Part shown: piece by piece, positions 52,155 through 61,629 of the stretch
Layout of the letters: each line of letters begins with the position of its first letter
Position numbering within the stretch: the first letter of the stretch is position 1
From: CAYZQH01 sp050300015
GTDB lineage: Bacteria; Pseudomonadota; Gammaproteobacteria; Pseudomonadales; Cellvibrionaceae
Reading direction: 5' to 3'
Assembly: GCA_050300015.1 (NCBI GenBank)
Contig: JBNKWZ010000027.1
Location: forward strand, 310,001 to 374,000
DNA length: 64,000 bases
Position numbers and translations under genes: made by a program
The notes under the pieces: model-generated
Database searches by the model: none
What the model was told of the DNA's origin: nothing
The model's input: the letters and a program-made list of their open reading frames with translations, nothing else

Positions 52155-55055
52155 ATGATGAGGTTTATCGGGATATTACTCGTGGTGCTGTGCTGCGGTT
52201 GCCATGTGAGTCAACAGCTGTCATCGCATCCTACAGCATTGGATGCCAATGGCCACATCATAGGCGTTGTGGACAATAAAACCGAAGCGTTTGCATATCA
52301 ACGCCTGACGAACGGTTTGCAATTTCAATTAGGCAACACCACTAAAACCTTGATTTTTTACGGCCCTCAAACCGTTCGGGTGAATACGCATCTTGGTCGT
52401 AACTACTGGCAAAACCCTAGCATTGTCGTAACAGCCAAACCTCAGGTGGTACCCTTTCAAATTGAGTCGTCGCCCGAAACACTCACACTCAAAGCCGCGC
52501 AATTGCACATTCAAGTGAATACAACGAGTGGCGCGGTAACGTTTAAAGACCCCAACGATCGCACCATTGTGGAAGAAACTCGTAACCAGCCACAAACCCT
52601 GAAACCTGTGAACATTGCCGGTGCACCCACCTATGAAGTACAAAACACATTTCGTCTTAAACCAGACGAGGCCATTTATGGTTTTGGGTTTATTAATGAG
52701 GGTGAACTTAACCGCCGTGGGCAGAATATTTTATTGGTACAAACCAACGTGGGCATCGTTATACCCGTGATGGTTTCCAGTGAGCGCTACGGCATATTGT
52801 GGGACACCCACGCCATGATGCGCTTTAGCGATACCGAAGCAGGCGCCAGCCTTTGGGCGGAGAGCGCCCCTGGTGGGGTGGACTATTACTTTATGGGCGG
52901 CTCGTCGGCAGACGACGTAATTAGTGCCTATCGCGGCCTCACCGGGGATGCGCCCATGTACCCCAAAAAGGCTTTTGGTCTATTTATGAGTAAGGAGCGC
53001 TACCCAACACAGGCGCGCTTGTTAGAAGTAGCCAAAACGTTTCGCCAAGAGCGCTTCCCGCTCGATTACATTGTGCAAGATTGGCAGTACTGGGGCAGCG
53101 ATACGGATGGGACATGGAGTGGAATGATTTGGGATGAGACACGCTTCCCTGAGCCTAAAGCAATGACAGATGCTTTACATGACATGAACTTAAAGCTGAT
53201 GGTGTCTATTTGGCCCTCGGTAGGCAATGATACGGCTTTGGCCCATGAGCTAGACGCGCACGGGCTGCGATTCGAGCCGCTGCACTGGATTTCTAAAAAG
53301 GCCCGCATTTACGATGCTTTTAGTGAGCAAGGCCGCGAAATCTATTTCAAGCACGTTCAATCTGGGTTACTCGACAATGGCGTGGATGCTCTGTGGATGG
53401 ACGGCACCGAAGTTGAAGTGGGAACCGCCTGTTGGGACCCTTTAGAGGTGGCGCGCGACATCAAAGGTTTGGGCAACAATGCTATGGGTGATTTTTCACG
53501 ATACCTCAATGCCTATTCCTTGATGACCACACAGGGTGCCTATGAAGGTCAGCGCGCCAACAGTGATAAACGCGTATTTACACTGACTCGCTCGGGCTGG
53601 GCTGGCGCGCAACGCACGGCCGCGGCCTCCTGGTCTGGGGATATATTTGCCTCGTGGGAGACTTTCCGTGAACAAATCAGTGGAGGCTTAAGTGTGACCA
53701 TCACTGGCAACCCTTATTGGACACAAGACATTGGCGGTTTTTTTGTTACCGAATTCCCCGGTGGCGAGCAAAACCCGGAATACCGCGAGCTGTTTGCCCG
53801 CTGGTTTCAGTTTGGTGCTTTCAACCCCATTATGCGCGTTCACGGTACCAGTATTGAGCGCGAGCCCTACCTATTCAAAACACTGGACCCTCAGGTGTAC
53901 CAGTCGTTATTGGCCACCGTGAATTTACGTTATCGTTTACTGCCCTATATTTACAGCCAAAGCTGGCAGGTCACTCACAACCGTTCTACCTTAATGCGCC
54001 CCCTCGTGATGGACTTTCCCGCAGATGTTCGTGCGCGCAATATTAACGATGCGTTTATGTTTGGACCTTCAATTTTGGTACACCCAGTTACGCGCCCCAT
54101 GTATCGCGTGCCAAAACCCGAGCCAACCACCATTGATGAGCACCACTTGCGCACCCCCAAGGGCCAACCGGGTTTGGCCGGGCAGTACTTTGAAGGCATT
54201 GCGTTTGACACACCCAAAGGGCACGTGATCGACCTCGAACTCGATCACGACTGGCCGGGCCCACCACTGGCAGAAATGCCAGCAGGACTTAACGGCACGT
54301 CCAATTTCTCCGCCCGCTGGCAAGGGACTTTGCTTGCACCGGAAAGTGGCGAATACGAAATTGGTCTTGAAGGGGACGACGGCTTTCGCCTAATACTCAA
54401 TGGTGAAACCCACATTAACGAATGGATTCAATCTGCACCGCGTTACCGTGGCACCAAAGTGTCATTAAAAGCGGGGGAGTCCGTGCCCATCGTTGTGGAA
54501 TTTTTTCAGGCCGGGGGCGGCCGAAAACTTCGTCTGTCTTGGCGCACGCCCAGTGATATTGCAGCCCTAGCCACAACCAAGCCAGAAATCGATTTGAGCA
54601 TGACCACCTGGCTGCCCGAGGGTACCGACTGGTATAACTTCCACACAAACAAGCGCCTCAAGGGTGGACAAGCCATCACCCAGCAAGTCCCCATGGATAC
54701 CCTGCCATTATTTGTGAAAGCCGGGTCCATTGTGCCACTTGGGCCCAAACAACAATACGCCACCGAAAAACCCGAAGCCCCCTATGACGTGATGGTTTAT
54801 CCGGGTGCTGATGGGCAATTCACGCTTTATGAAGACGACAATGAGACCTACCGTTATGAACAGGGCGAATACGCCACCATTGATATCACCTGGAAAGATG
54901 CCACCCGCACGCTTTCCATTGGCGCGCGACATGGTGACTACCCAACCCTTATGAAAAACCGAACGCTGAACATCAAAGTGATATCGGACAACGGTGAACC
55001 CGCCTCAACCCGACAAATACTTTATGATGGCAAGCAACAGACATTAAATTTTTAA
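52155..55055 (+). CDS. GH31 alpha-xylosidase-type enzyme with PA14 domain
   Basis: About 966 residues from ATG 52155 (GGAGAGG about 11 bases upstream; the frame is open further up without support). Export signal MMRFIGILLVVLCCGC; the lipobox is non-standard. The GH31 barrel is clear (FGLFMSKERYP, DYIVQDWQYWG, nucleophile D416 in ALWMDGTE). The LTRSGWAGAQRTAAASWSGD block precedes the acid/base region (DIGGFF). A PA14 domain lies at about 675-815 (YFEGIAFDT, GEYEIGLEGDDGFRLIL), as in Cellvibrio Xyl31A-like alpha-xylosidases. It would remove alpha-xylosyl units from xyloglucan oligosaccharides, or another alpha-linked sugar; the exact substrate is not decided by sequence. Confidence 0.88.
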   Translation: MMRFIGILLVVLCCGCHVSQQLSSHPTALDANGHIIGVVDNKTEAFAYQRLTNGLQFQLGNTTKTLIFYGPQTVRVNTHLGRNYWQNPSIVVTAKPQVVPFQIESSPETLTLKAAQLHIQVNTTSGAVTFKDPNDRTIVEETRNQPQTLKPVNIAGAPTYEVQNTFRLKPDEAIYGFGFINEGELNRRGQNILLVQTNVGIVIPVMVSSERYGILWDTHAMMRFSDTEAGASLWAESAPGGVDYYFMGGSSADDVISAYRGLTGDAPMYPKKAFGLFMSKERYPTQARLLEVAKTFRQERFPLDYIVQDWQYWGSDTDGTWSGMIWDETRFPEPKAMTDALHDMNLKLMVSIWPSVGNDTALAHELDAHGLRFEPLHWISKKARIYDAFSEQGREIYFKHVQSGLLDNGVDALWMDGTEVEVGTACWDPLEVARDIKGLGNNAMGDFSRYLNAYSLMTTQGAYEGQRANSDKRVFTLTRSGWAGAQRTAAASWSGDIFASWETFREQISGGLSVTITGNPYWTQDIGGFFVTEFPGGEQNPEYRELFARWFQFGAFNPIMRVHGTSIEREPYLFKTLDPQVYQSLLATVNLRYRLLPYIYSQSWQVTHNRSTLMRPLVMDFPADVRARNINDAFMFGPSILVHPVTRPMYRVPKPEPTTIDEHHLRTPKGQPGLAGQYFEGIAFDTPKGHVIDLELDHDWPGPPLAEMPAGLNGTSNFSARWQGTLLAPESGEYEIGLEGDDGFRLILNGETHINEWIQSAPRYRGTKVSLKAGESVPIVVEFFQAGGGRKLRLSWRTPSDIAALATTKPEIDLSMTTWLPEGTDWYNFHTNKRLKGGQAITQQVPMDTLPLFVKAGSIVPLGPKQQYATEKPEAPYDVMVYPGADGQFTLYEDDNETYRYEQGEYATIDITWKDATRTLSIGARHGDYPTLMKNRTLNIKVISDNGEPASTRQILYDGKQQTLNF

Positions 55056-55271
55056 AGACCAGACTATAAGCCCCCAAACAGAGGCTTTGCACACAATAGA
55101 CCCAACCAACCTCATTGGGCGGTTATTACGCTTATCGAAGCCGATGAAAAACTTCACAGTTTGGTTCGGCTTTTGCGTAAAAAATTCACGGGCGTCGGCA
55201 TAATTGCAACCGACGACAACGGCTTACGCTGAACATTAACGAATTAGGATCAAAGCGTTAAGGAGGTCTCC

Positions 55272-56285
55272 ATGAAGGCTGTTGGCTACCAAACCGCTGG
55301 CACCATTGATCGCGAAGACGCCCTGCAAGACCTTACACTTCCCATGCCTGTGGCAACCGGTCGCGACCTTCTCATCAAGGTATCGGCCGTATCGGTCAAC
55401 CCCGTGGATACCAAGGTGCGCCGCAACCAACAACCTGAGCCCGCCAACCCGCGCATTCTCGGATATGATGCCTCAGGCGTGGTGGCGGCCGTAGGTCCTG
55501 AGGTGCAACACTTTAAACCAGGTGACCCGGTTTATTATGCCGGTGTGATCAATCGCCCGGGTACCAACAGTGAGTTTCATTTGGTGGATGAGCGCATTGT
55601 CAGCCGCAAACCGGCGAGCTTAACCCATGCGGAGGCTGCCGCCTTACCTCTAACCGCTATCACCGCCTGGGAAATGCTGTTTGATCGGTTGAACGTAAAA
55701 CATCCTACAGCACAAGGCGGTAAAACCATTTTGATTATTGGCGGTGCAGGCGGCGTTGGCTCCATTGCGCTGCAACTAGTGCGCGCACTTACAGACTTAA
55801 CTGTTGTGGCCACCGCATCGCGCCCTGAAACACAAGATTGGGTCAAAACTTGTGGTGCGCACCATGTGCTGGATCACCGACAAGCCTTGGCCCCACAATT
55901 CCAAGCACTTGGGCTTGGCGCTCCTGGGTTTGTATTCTCCACCACGCAAACGAATCAACACTACCAAGACATTGTTGAACTCATCGCGCCGCAGGGGCGT
56001 TTTGGGCTTATTGATGATCCAGGCGATCTCAGCATTATGCCCTTAAAACTCAAGGCCCTATCATTGCATTGGGAGTTGATGTTTACGCGCCCACTGTTCG
56101 ACACACCGGATATGGCGGCGCAAGGGCAATTGTTAAGCCAGGTAGCCGCCTTGGTGGACGCGAAACGCATTCGTTCAACTGTCACTGAAGTGGCGGGCAA
56201 CATCAACGCCACAAATCTCAAACGAGTGCATAAACGCATTGAGGGTGGGACGGCAAGGGGTAAAATCGTGCTAGAGGGATTTTAA
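55272..56285 (+). CDS. Zinc-free NADPH:quinone oxidoreductase, MDR family
   Basis: A 337-residue cytoplasmic reductase with AAGGAGG upstream. It shows VSVNPVDTKVR, LGYDASGVVAAVG and a nucleotide-binding IIGGAGGVGSIALQL near residue 155. The pattern is that of the zeta-crystallin-like/ZADH group annotated as zinc-binding alcohol dehydrogenase family proteins. Substrate unknown; quinones or reactive enals are usual. It stands alone. Confidence 0.87.
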   Translation: MKAVGYQTAGTIDREDALQDLTLPMPVATGRDLLIKVSAVSVNPVDTKVRRNQQPEPANPRILGYDASGVVAAVGPEVQHFKPGDPVYYAGVINRPGTNSEFHLVDERIVSRKPASLTHAEAAALPLTAITAWEMLFDRLNVKHPTAQGGKTILIIGGAGGVGSIALQLVRALTDLTVVATASRPETQDWVKTCGAHHVLDHRQALAPQFQALGLGAPGFVFSTTQTNQHYQDIVELIAPQGRFGLIDDPGDLSIMPLKLKALSLHWELMFTRPLFDTPDMAAQGQLLSQVAALVDAKRIRSTVTEVAGNINATNLKRVHKRIEGGTARGKIVLEGF

Positions 56286-56834
56286 GGTTAGTTTCTCAAA
56301 CCCTTTATTTCTAATCAGCGCATTTTGGTTATTCTAAGTCGAGTTTATTCACCTCACTTTCCTGTTTGGCGTCCCCAAAACCAGAATAATCTATTTGAAA
56401 GCGTACGCGCGGAGAATCTCCATGTATCGGTACGCGGTCTAAACCTAGCGCACCCCAGTGCACTTCCACACCCACATCATTTTGATGCCCAATTAATCGC
56501 CATAAAGATAAATAGCATCCGCACAATATTATCGCTATTTCATAATTGGTGAATAGTCAGCGCCCAATACCCACCTCAGTAATCGCTCCCCGAAGTTGAT
56601 TAGGCAATGGTTAGGCTCACAATGCGCGCACGGATATTGAATCAAGTGCATATCACTGCACTTTAGGCCAACTTGGTGATTCACATCAACACAGTGATTT
56701 AGTCGCCAAAATTATGTGAATATTTCACAGGATGAAAACTCTAGCCCCATTACAATCACTGCTCGCTTCGAGCAAGAATGATCGACGCGAAAATGCTTTA
56801 TCCTCTGCCATTTAAAGAAAAGGAGTTTCACAGC
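56286..56834. other. Intergenic region with inverted repeats upstream of a secreted pair
   Basis: About 550 bases without a supported gene. Contains AAGTGCA/TGCACTT (56644-56663) and TGTGAATATTTCACA (56715-56729), about 106 bases before the next start. Confidence 0.45.
56715..56729. promoter_or_regulatory. CRP-like palindrome
   Basis: TGTGA-ATATT-TCACA. Half sites match CRP but the spacer is five rather than six, so CRP binding is uncertain. Confidence 0.35.
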
Positions 56835-57551
56835 ATGTTATCGATTATTAATTTTCATTTACCTATTCAAAAACCCCTTAAGAGTTCAGCCCATCTGAAA
56901 GGCCTTATTTTGTGCGCTGCCTTGGTAAGTTTTGCACCAGACACTCAGGCCATGGGCACCGAAACACACTTTGACTTGGTTCCATTCAAAGCGATTTACA
57001 ACAGCTACTATATCCCCGACATCACACTCAACCTTACCACTCCGAGCATTAAACAAATTAGTGTGGTAAGCATCATTGAACAGGGTGATCGAATTTTGGA
57101 TGAAGCCATTGTGGTGCGGGGCTATGAAGTGGATGCCAAATCCCTCTCGCAAGCAAAGATCACATCCCAAAAACTGGACGCCAAGTCGCAAGGTGTGCAA
57201 ATTAAATTTCCCTCGCCACACGAGAAGCCATTGGAGAAAGGCGTTTATGCACAGCGCGTTGAAGTGACGGTTTGGCATGCAGAACTTGACGTCCCCGTAG
57301 TTCAATCTACCGCTCGTTTTTTTCATGTCACTGAAGATGGCATGCGTGAAATTGACTCCACCACTTACTCGAATGTAATAGAGCCATTGCACACTATCAC
57401 TGATGAAAACGGCAACAAGGAAGCCGTGTACTACGGCAGCCCCATAACAAAAACCGTGAAATTACCCGAACGCTTAGTCTTCGACCGGCAAGAAACACCT
57501 GAAAAATTCGAACCCGGATACTCAGATTTTTCTGAAACTCAAGAACCGTAA
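56835..57551 (+). CDS. Exported hypothetical protein, first of a secreted pair
   Basis: About 238 residues from ATG 56835 (AAAGGAG upstream; a 19-codon longer frame has no support). Signal LILCAALVSFAPDTQAMG. The mature part is beta-rich (FDLVPFKAIYNSYYIPDIT, QISVVSIIEQGDRILDEAIV, GVYAQRVEVTVWHAELD) with no cysteine pair, catalytic motif or membrane segment. I do not recognise a family. It is 32 bases upstream of the peptidase-like gene in the same direction, so the two are likely an operon; it may be a partner, inhibitor or chaperone. Confidence 0.7.
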   Translation: MLSIINFHLPIQKPLKSSAHLKGLILCAALVSFAPDTQAMGTETHFDLVPFKAIYNSYYIPDITLNLTTPSIKQISVVSIIEQGDRILDEAIVVRGYEVDAKSLSQAKITSQKLDAKSQGVQIKFPSPHEKPLEKGVYAQRVEVTVWHAELDVPVVQSTARFFHVTEDGMREIDSTTYSNVIEPLHTITDENGNKEAVYYGSPITKTVKLPERLVFDRQETPEKFEPGYSDFSETQEP

Positions 57552-57583
57552 ATGGGAATTTGACACTTCAAAAGGAATAGATT

Positions 57584-58879
57584 ATGAATACCATCAATGA
57601 AAGACTAACGCTAAATAGAAAACAGGTTTGGTCAGCGCTTTTTTTACTATCGAGCTTCGTCATGGGAACCCAATGTTTTGCTGCCACACGCACCGTGTGC
57701 TACAAAGTTGAGATACGTGATGAACGCAATAACTGCCCTACTCCAGGGACCGTAGGCGTTAAGCGAGCCTGTGACCCTATTGGAAATTATTCCGATTATG
57801 TCGGTGGCCGAATTGAGCTCTGGGACAAAGACACCAACTCAGACGATGAAAAAATCGGCACGTGGGTCATCGGCGGTACAGGCACACGCTGCGCGACATT
57901 TGAGTGGGAAAATGCCAGTTACTCAAAAGGCGAAGCCAACCCGGATGTTTACCTAAAAGTGCGCAGAGAAACACGCCATACCTCAGGCAGCGGGGGGATT
58001 GTGCGCGCGGTGGATGCGAACGGCAACCCTTATCCCAAAATCACTTGGCGCAATATGGGGGCGAACTTTCTTGCCAATAATTGCAGTGCAGGCTCCAACT
58101 GTACCATCAGCTCTACACATATTCCCAGCCATAGCACCACCAGTGATATGGCACAGAGTTTTATGATGGTAGATTCTGCGCAGCGCGTACTGCAGATTTA
58201 CAGCGCCGACATGGACAACAGTACCATTGATGCCTGGTACCCCGTGGTTAATAACCCCAATGGTACCAGTTGTGCGACGGGGCTTACCTGGTCAAGAACC
58301 GACTTTTGCCTACCCAACCAACTGGGTGATGATGGCGACCGAACCACCCACGAAATGGGTCACGTACTGCAAATGCAAATGTTCAATCAAGATTTTTTAC
58401 GCGACGTCATCGTAGGCGGCGGTTGGAATATGGGCACCTCCAGCTTTGAAACAGAATCCGGCGCCACTACCGAAGGCTGGGCAGCCTATGTGGGCGCGGT
58501 CGCCTGGTACGAGCCCAACAACGTCAATACGGTGCCCATTTTTAGCGGCGTCAATATAGAAACTGCTACGCTATCGCAAAGCACTTGTACCAACAACATC
58601 ACCATACCTAGACAAGTGGCCAAAGCGTTTTGGGACTTAGACGACTGGAATGATGAGGCGGGTACAAGAGCGGGTATTGCCGACGATGATGATGAACGTA
58701 AATCCACCACTTGGATGGCTCGCCAATGGGATGAGTTTTCAAATGGCACTGGAAATCGGGATGACTTTGAAAGCGGGAACAATGGTGTGAATATGCGAGA
58801 CTATATGTTCCGCTCTGGGTCCAGCCAAAGCGAAACCCTGCTCGAGCACAATTGCCTGGCCGGACAAACAAATGGGTAA
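57584..58879 (+). CDS. Secreted HExxH zinc-peptidase-like protein
   Basis: A 431-residue exported protein (signal LFLLSSFVMGTQCFAATR; AAGGAA eight bases before the ATG). The N-terminal 120 residues are a beta-rich Cys-containing domain (VCYKVEIRDERNNCP, VGGRIELWDKDTNSDDEKIG) of the kind seen in transthyretin-like or C2-like modules. The second half has THEMGHVLQMQMF (H256, E257, H260), a zinc-peptidase motif, then TTEGWAAYVGAVAWY with a possible third-ligand glutamate and an acidic DDDDERKSTTW stretch. It matches no peptidase family I can name. A hairpin follows at 58957. Confidence 0.75.
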   Translation: MNTINERLTLNRKQVWSALFLLSSFVMGTQCFAATRTVCYKVEIRDERNNCPTPGTVGVKRACDPIGNYSDYVGGRIELWDKDTNSDDEKIGTWVIGGTGTRCATFEWENASYSKGEANPDVYLKVRRETRHTSGSGGIVRAVDANGNPYPKITWRNMGANFLANNCSAGSNCTISSTHIPSHSTTSDMAQSFMMVDSAQRVLQIYSADMDNSTIDAWYPVVNNPNGTSCATGLTWSRTDFCLPNQLGDDGDRTTHEMGHVLQMQMFNQDFLRDVIVGGGWNMGTSSFETESGATTEGWAAYVGAVAWYEPNNVNTVPIFSGVNIETATLSQSTCTNNITIPRQVAKAFWDLDDWNDEAGTRAGIADDDDERKSTTWMARQWDEFSNGTGNRDDFESGNNGVNMRDYMFRSGSSQSETLLEHNCLAGQTNG

Positions 58880-59475
58880 GCGTCCAATTGACTCAAAGTA
58901 TCAAGTGCATACTTGAAGTTGACACTTTTGAACTTTAGAGGTTTTCATTTCTGTCAAAGCGCGCAAGGTCTGCGCGCTTATTATATATGAGTTCACAACA
59001 ATACAGTGGAAAGGCCTAGGGGCATTTTCGGCGCCCATTCATTTTAACGCCAAGCTCTTACTGCTATTACCCGCATTGGCCATTCCGGCCCATGGCGGTA
59101 CGTCCCTGTACCGAATACATTTTAGAGGCACTAAACGCCACTTCCTATTCAAACTAAGGGCTAGCGGCTTGATTATCGCTAGCGCCAATTGAATGCTAAA
59201 AACCAATTAAATAATTGGCAGTCGTCCCAACATCAGTCACCACGGCACATATCCACCCAAGCCCGACAAATATACTTATTACGCCACATGCAGAATTTAA
59301 GCGCCAAAGACTCGCCCTAATTTGCATAACATCGACTGCCGCTCATAGCCATTTTTTTTGCGGCGTCAAAGCTCTTCAAATTTTCTTTCGCGGCGCCAAT
59401 ATTTTCACCCGACAACTTCGTTTGAAGAAGGATTGCGGCTATACTGATTAACAAAATCACTCGTTAAATGTCACT
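58880..59475. other. Intergenic region before the TonB receptor
   Basis: About 600 bases. Contains the hairpin below, GCTAGCG/CGCTAGC flanking a ten-base loop near 59161-59185, and the palindrome CCAATTAAATAATTGG near 59204-59219. No gene supported. Confidence 0.45.
58957..58979 (+). terminator. Probable terminator after the secreted pair
   Basis: AAGCGCGC, loop AAGGTCT, GCGCGCTT, then ATTATATAT. The T-run is weak. Confidence 0.55.
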
Positions 59476-61521
59476 ATGACTCGGTTAACTGATACGCAAT
59501 GGATTTGTGCTATCGCCCTATGGGGGGTGAGCTCAATACCGACAATAGGCCTTGCAGACACCTCAAGTAAGACTCTACGAGTCGACACTGCAACGCTTTT
59601 TGAGCTTCCACTCGAGGCGCTATTAGACGTTAACGTTTCAAGCCCAACACTCACTCCGCAAACGATTCGTACCACGCCTGCGTCGATCACACTGATCACT
59701 CGCATCCAAATCGACAGGTCGCCCTACCGCTACTTACATGAAATTCTCAACCATGTGCCGGGATTTCAAGCCTTTCGCCAAGCTGAGGCTGGCAATGAGT
59801 ATTACCACAGCGCCCGAGGTCGCCGAGTGGGTACTTCTAGCCGAGAGGTTCTCATTTTAATTGACGGCGTAAGGGTCAACCGAGAAGCCGATAACGCCCA
59901 AGCCATTCCCAGCATTTTGCTAGACCACATCGAAAAGATAGAATTGATTCGCGGGCCCGGCTCATCAATTTATGGATCCAATGCTTTTATGGGTGTCATC
60001 AGCATTACCACACGCCAAGATGAAAATCGCGCCCAGGTGGATTATTCCAACCTCGGTTTAACCCATCTAGCCAGTGCAATAACTCACATGCGCAATGACT
60101 GGCGACTTTCGCTCAATGTGTCTATAGAAGATGACCCTGGTGATCGCTACTTATTAGAAAGCCCTTTTGATCAACAGCGTATATCTGCAGATGACGAAAA
60201 CACCAAAGCAGACCTCCAGATCACCGCCGCCAATACCAACACGACGTTACAGCTGAGAAAGAGTACACGCCAAAGCGAACACTATTATGTGATTGAGAAT
60301 CTTCACCCACGCAATGAAACCGAAAATACCTTTACGACCGCCGCGCTAAAGCACCATTTTACAATCGGCGAGCAGTGGGACTGGCATGCCAATTTTATTT
60401 TAACCAAGGCCATCTACAATGTAGCGATCGCACTTGCGCCCGAGGGCTTTGCTCAGTCTTATGGTGGTAGCGTACCTGCAAGTAACGCGGCACTGGAGGC
60501 TGATGCCTTTCAAGAGGAGGCCACCAACACTTTAGGGGTCTGGGGTAACTGGGCATTCAATGCCACACAGAGCCTTCAGTTGGGTATCGAGTATCGCCAA
60601 CTCCAACAAAAAGCCCTGGAAAGTTATTACAACTACGATTTGAATACGGTACCAATCACCTATGTTGGCAGCCCGGCTAGCGCCTACCAAGAAATTGCAC
60701 CTGCCGATAACAGCCAGGTAAAAGGCGTCTTTGCCCAGTATCAAGCCTGTCTCGATGAGAGTTTGAACTTCACCTTGGGCATCAGGTACGACAAATATTC
60801 TCATTTAGCCCCCGCTTACAGCCCACACAGCGCATTGGTGTGGAATATTAATGCATCACACACGCTAAAACTGATTTACGGTGAAGCCTTCCGCGCGCCC
60901 TCGACCAATGAAAAATGGCTGTCCGACAATGCCTTGGTGAAAGGGAACAATAACCTCAAACCAGAAACCATTAGAACCACCGAAGTGAATTGGATTTACA
61001 GCCACAAAAATCTAAGTGTCATTGCCTCGGTCTATTCCAACACCATCAATCATTCAATTGAACAAGGGTTTGACGGGGCCACCAGAACCTTTATCAACCA
61101 ACAAAGTCCCTTGCAATTTGGAGGTTATGAATTCGAGGTCACACTACCCATTCATCCGCAAGCCAATGTACGACTCAATTATTCTAAAATACTCGATCTT
61201 CCAGAATCCCAAATGCGGCAAGCAAGTGAATTTGCAGGGCTGATATTTGATTATCATCGAGGCAACTGGCAGTGGAACCTCTCGGGTGTATACGCAGGTA
61301 CGCGCTCAATGACCGTTGCCACTGAAACCCTAGTACTTGAGAACTACACTCTGTGGTCCACGAAACTTCAGTATGCCCTCTCGCCCACACACTCGGTGGC
61401 CTTAGGTGTCACCAATATGGGCGATGAGGCCTATTTAACACCCACTCAAGGGCAGACCTTGCGTCAGGGACTACCCAATCGTGGTCGCGAGTTCTTTATG
61501 CAGTATAACGCTCACTTCTAG
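59476..61521 (+). CDS. TonB-dependent outer-membrane receptor
   Basis: A 681-residue receptor. Signal at residues about 8-27 (WICAIALWGVSSIPTIGLAD). Plug domain about 55-170 (TPASITLITRIQI, LHEILNHVPGFQAF, REVLILIDGVRVN, IEKIELIRGPGSSIYGSNAF), then a beta-barrel ending in GREFFMQYNAHF with a terminal Phe. It belongs to the smaller receptors of the BtuB/FepA-like group. Ligand is unknown; no binding-protein or hydrolase gene is adjacent. No ribosome site is obvious before the ATG. Confidence 0.9.
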   Translation: MTRLTDTQWICAIALWGVSSIPTIGLADTSSKTLRVDTATLFELPLEALLDVNVSSPTLTPQTIRTTPASITLITRIQIDRSPYRYLHEILNHVPGFQAFRQAEAGNEYYHSARGRRVGTSSREVLILIDGVRVNREADNAQAIPSILLDHIEKIELIRGPGSSIYGSNAFMGVISITTRQDENRAQVDYSNLGLTHLASAITHMRNDWRLSLNVSIEDDPGDRYLLESPFDQQRISADDENTKADLQITAANTNTTLQLRKSTRQSEHYYVIENLHPRNETENTFTTAALKHHFTIGEQWDWHANFILTKAIYNVAIALAPEGFAQSYGGSVPASNAALEADAFQEEATNTLGVWGNWAFNATQSLQLGIEYRQLQQKALESYYNYDLNTVPITYVGSPASAYQEIAPADNSQVKGVFAQYQACLDESLNFTLGIRYDKYSHLAPAYSPHSALVWNINASHTLKLIYGEAFRAPSTNEKWLSDNALVKGNNNLKPETIRTTEVNWIYSHKNLSVIASVYSNTINHSIEQGFDGATRTFINQQSPLQFGGYEFEVTLPIHPQANVRLNYSKILDLPESQMRQASEFAGLIFDYHRGNWQWNLSGVYAGTRSMTVATETLVLENYTLWSTKLQYALSPTHSVALGVTNMGDEAYLTPTQGQTLRQGLPNRGREFFMQYNAHF

Positions 61522-61629
61522 GCCGCCCGTTTAACCCAGCGGATACACTGCCTCACAACACTCCATTTGCACCAAACAAAGACACAACCCGCGCTCCGTA
61601 CATTCCCATCGAATTCCATATTAACCGTC

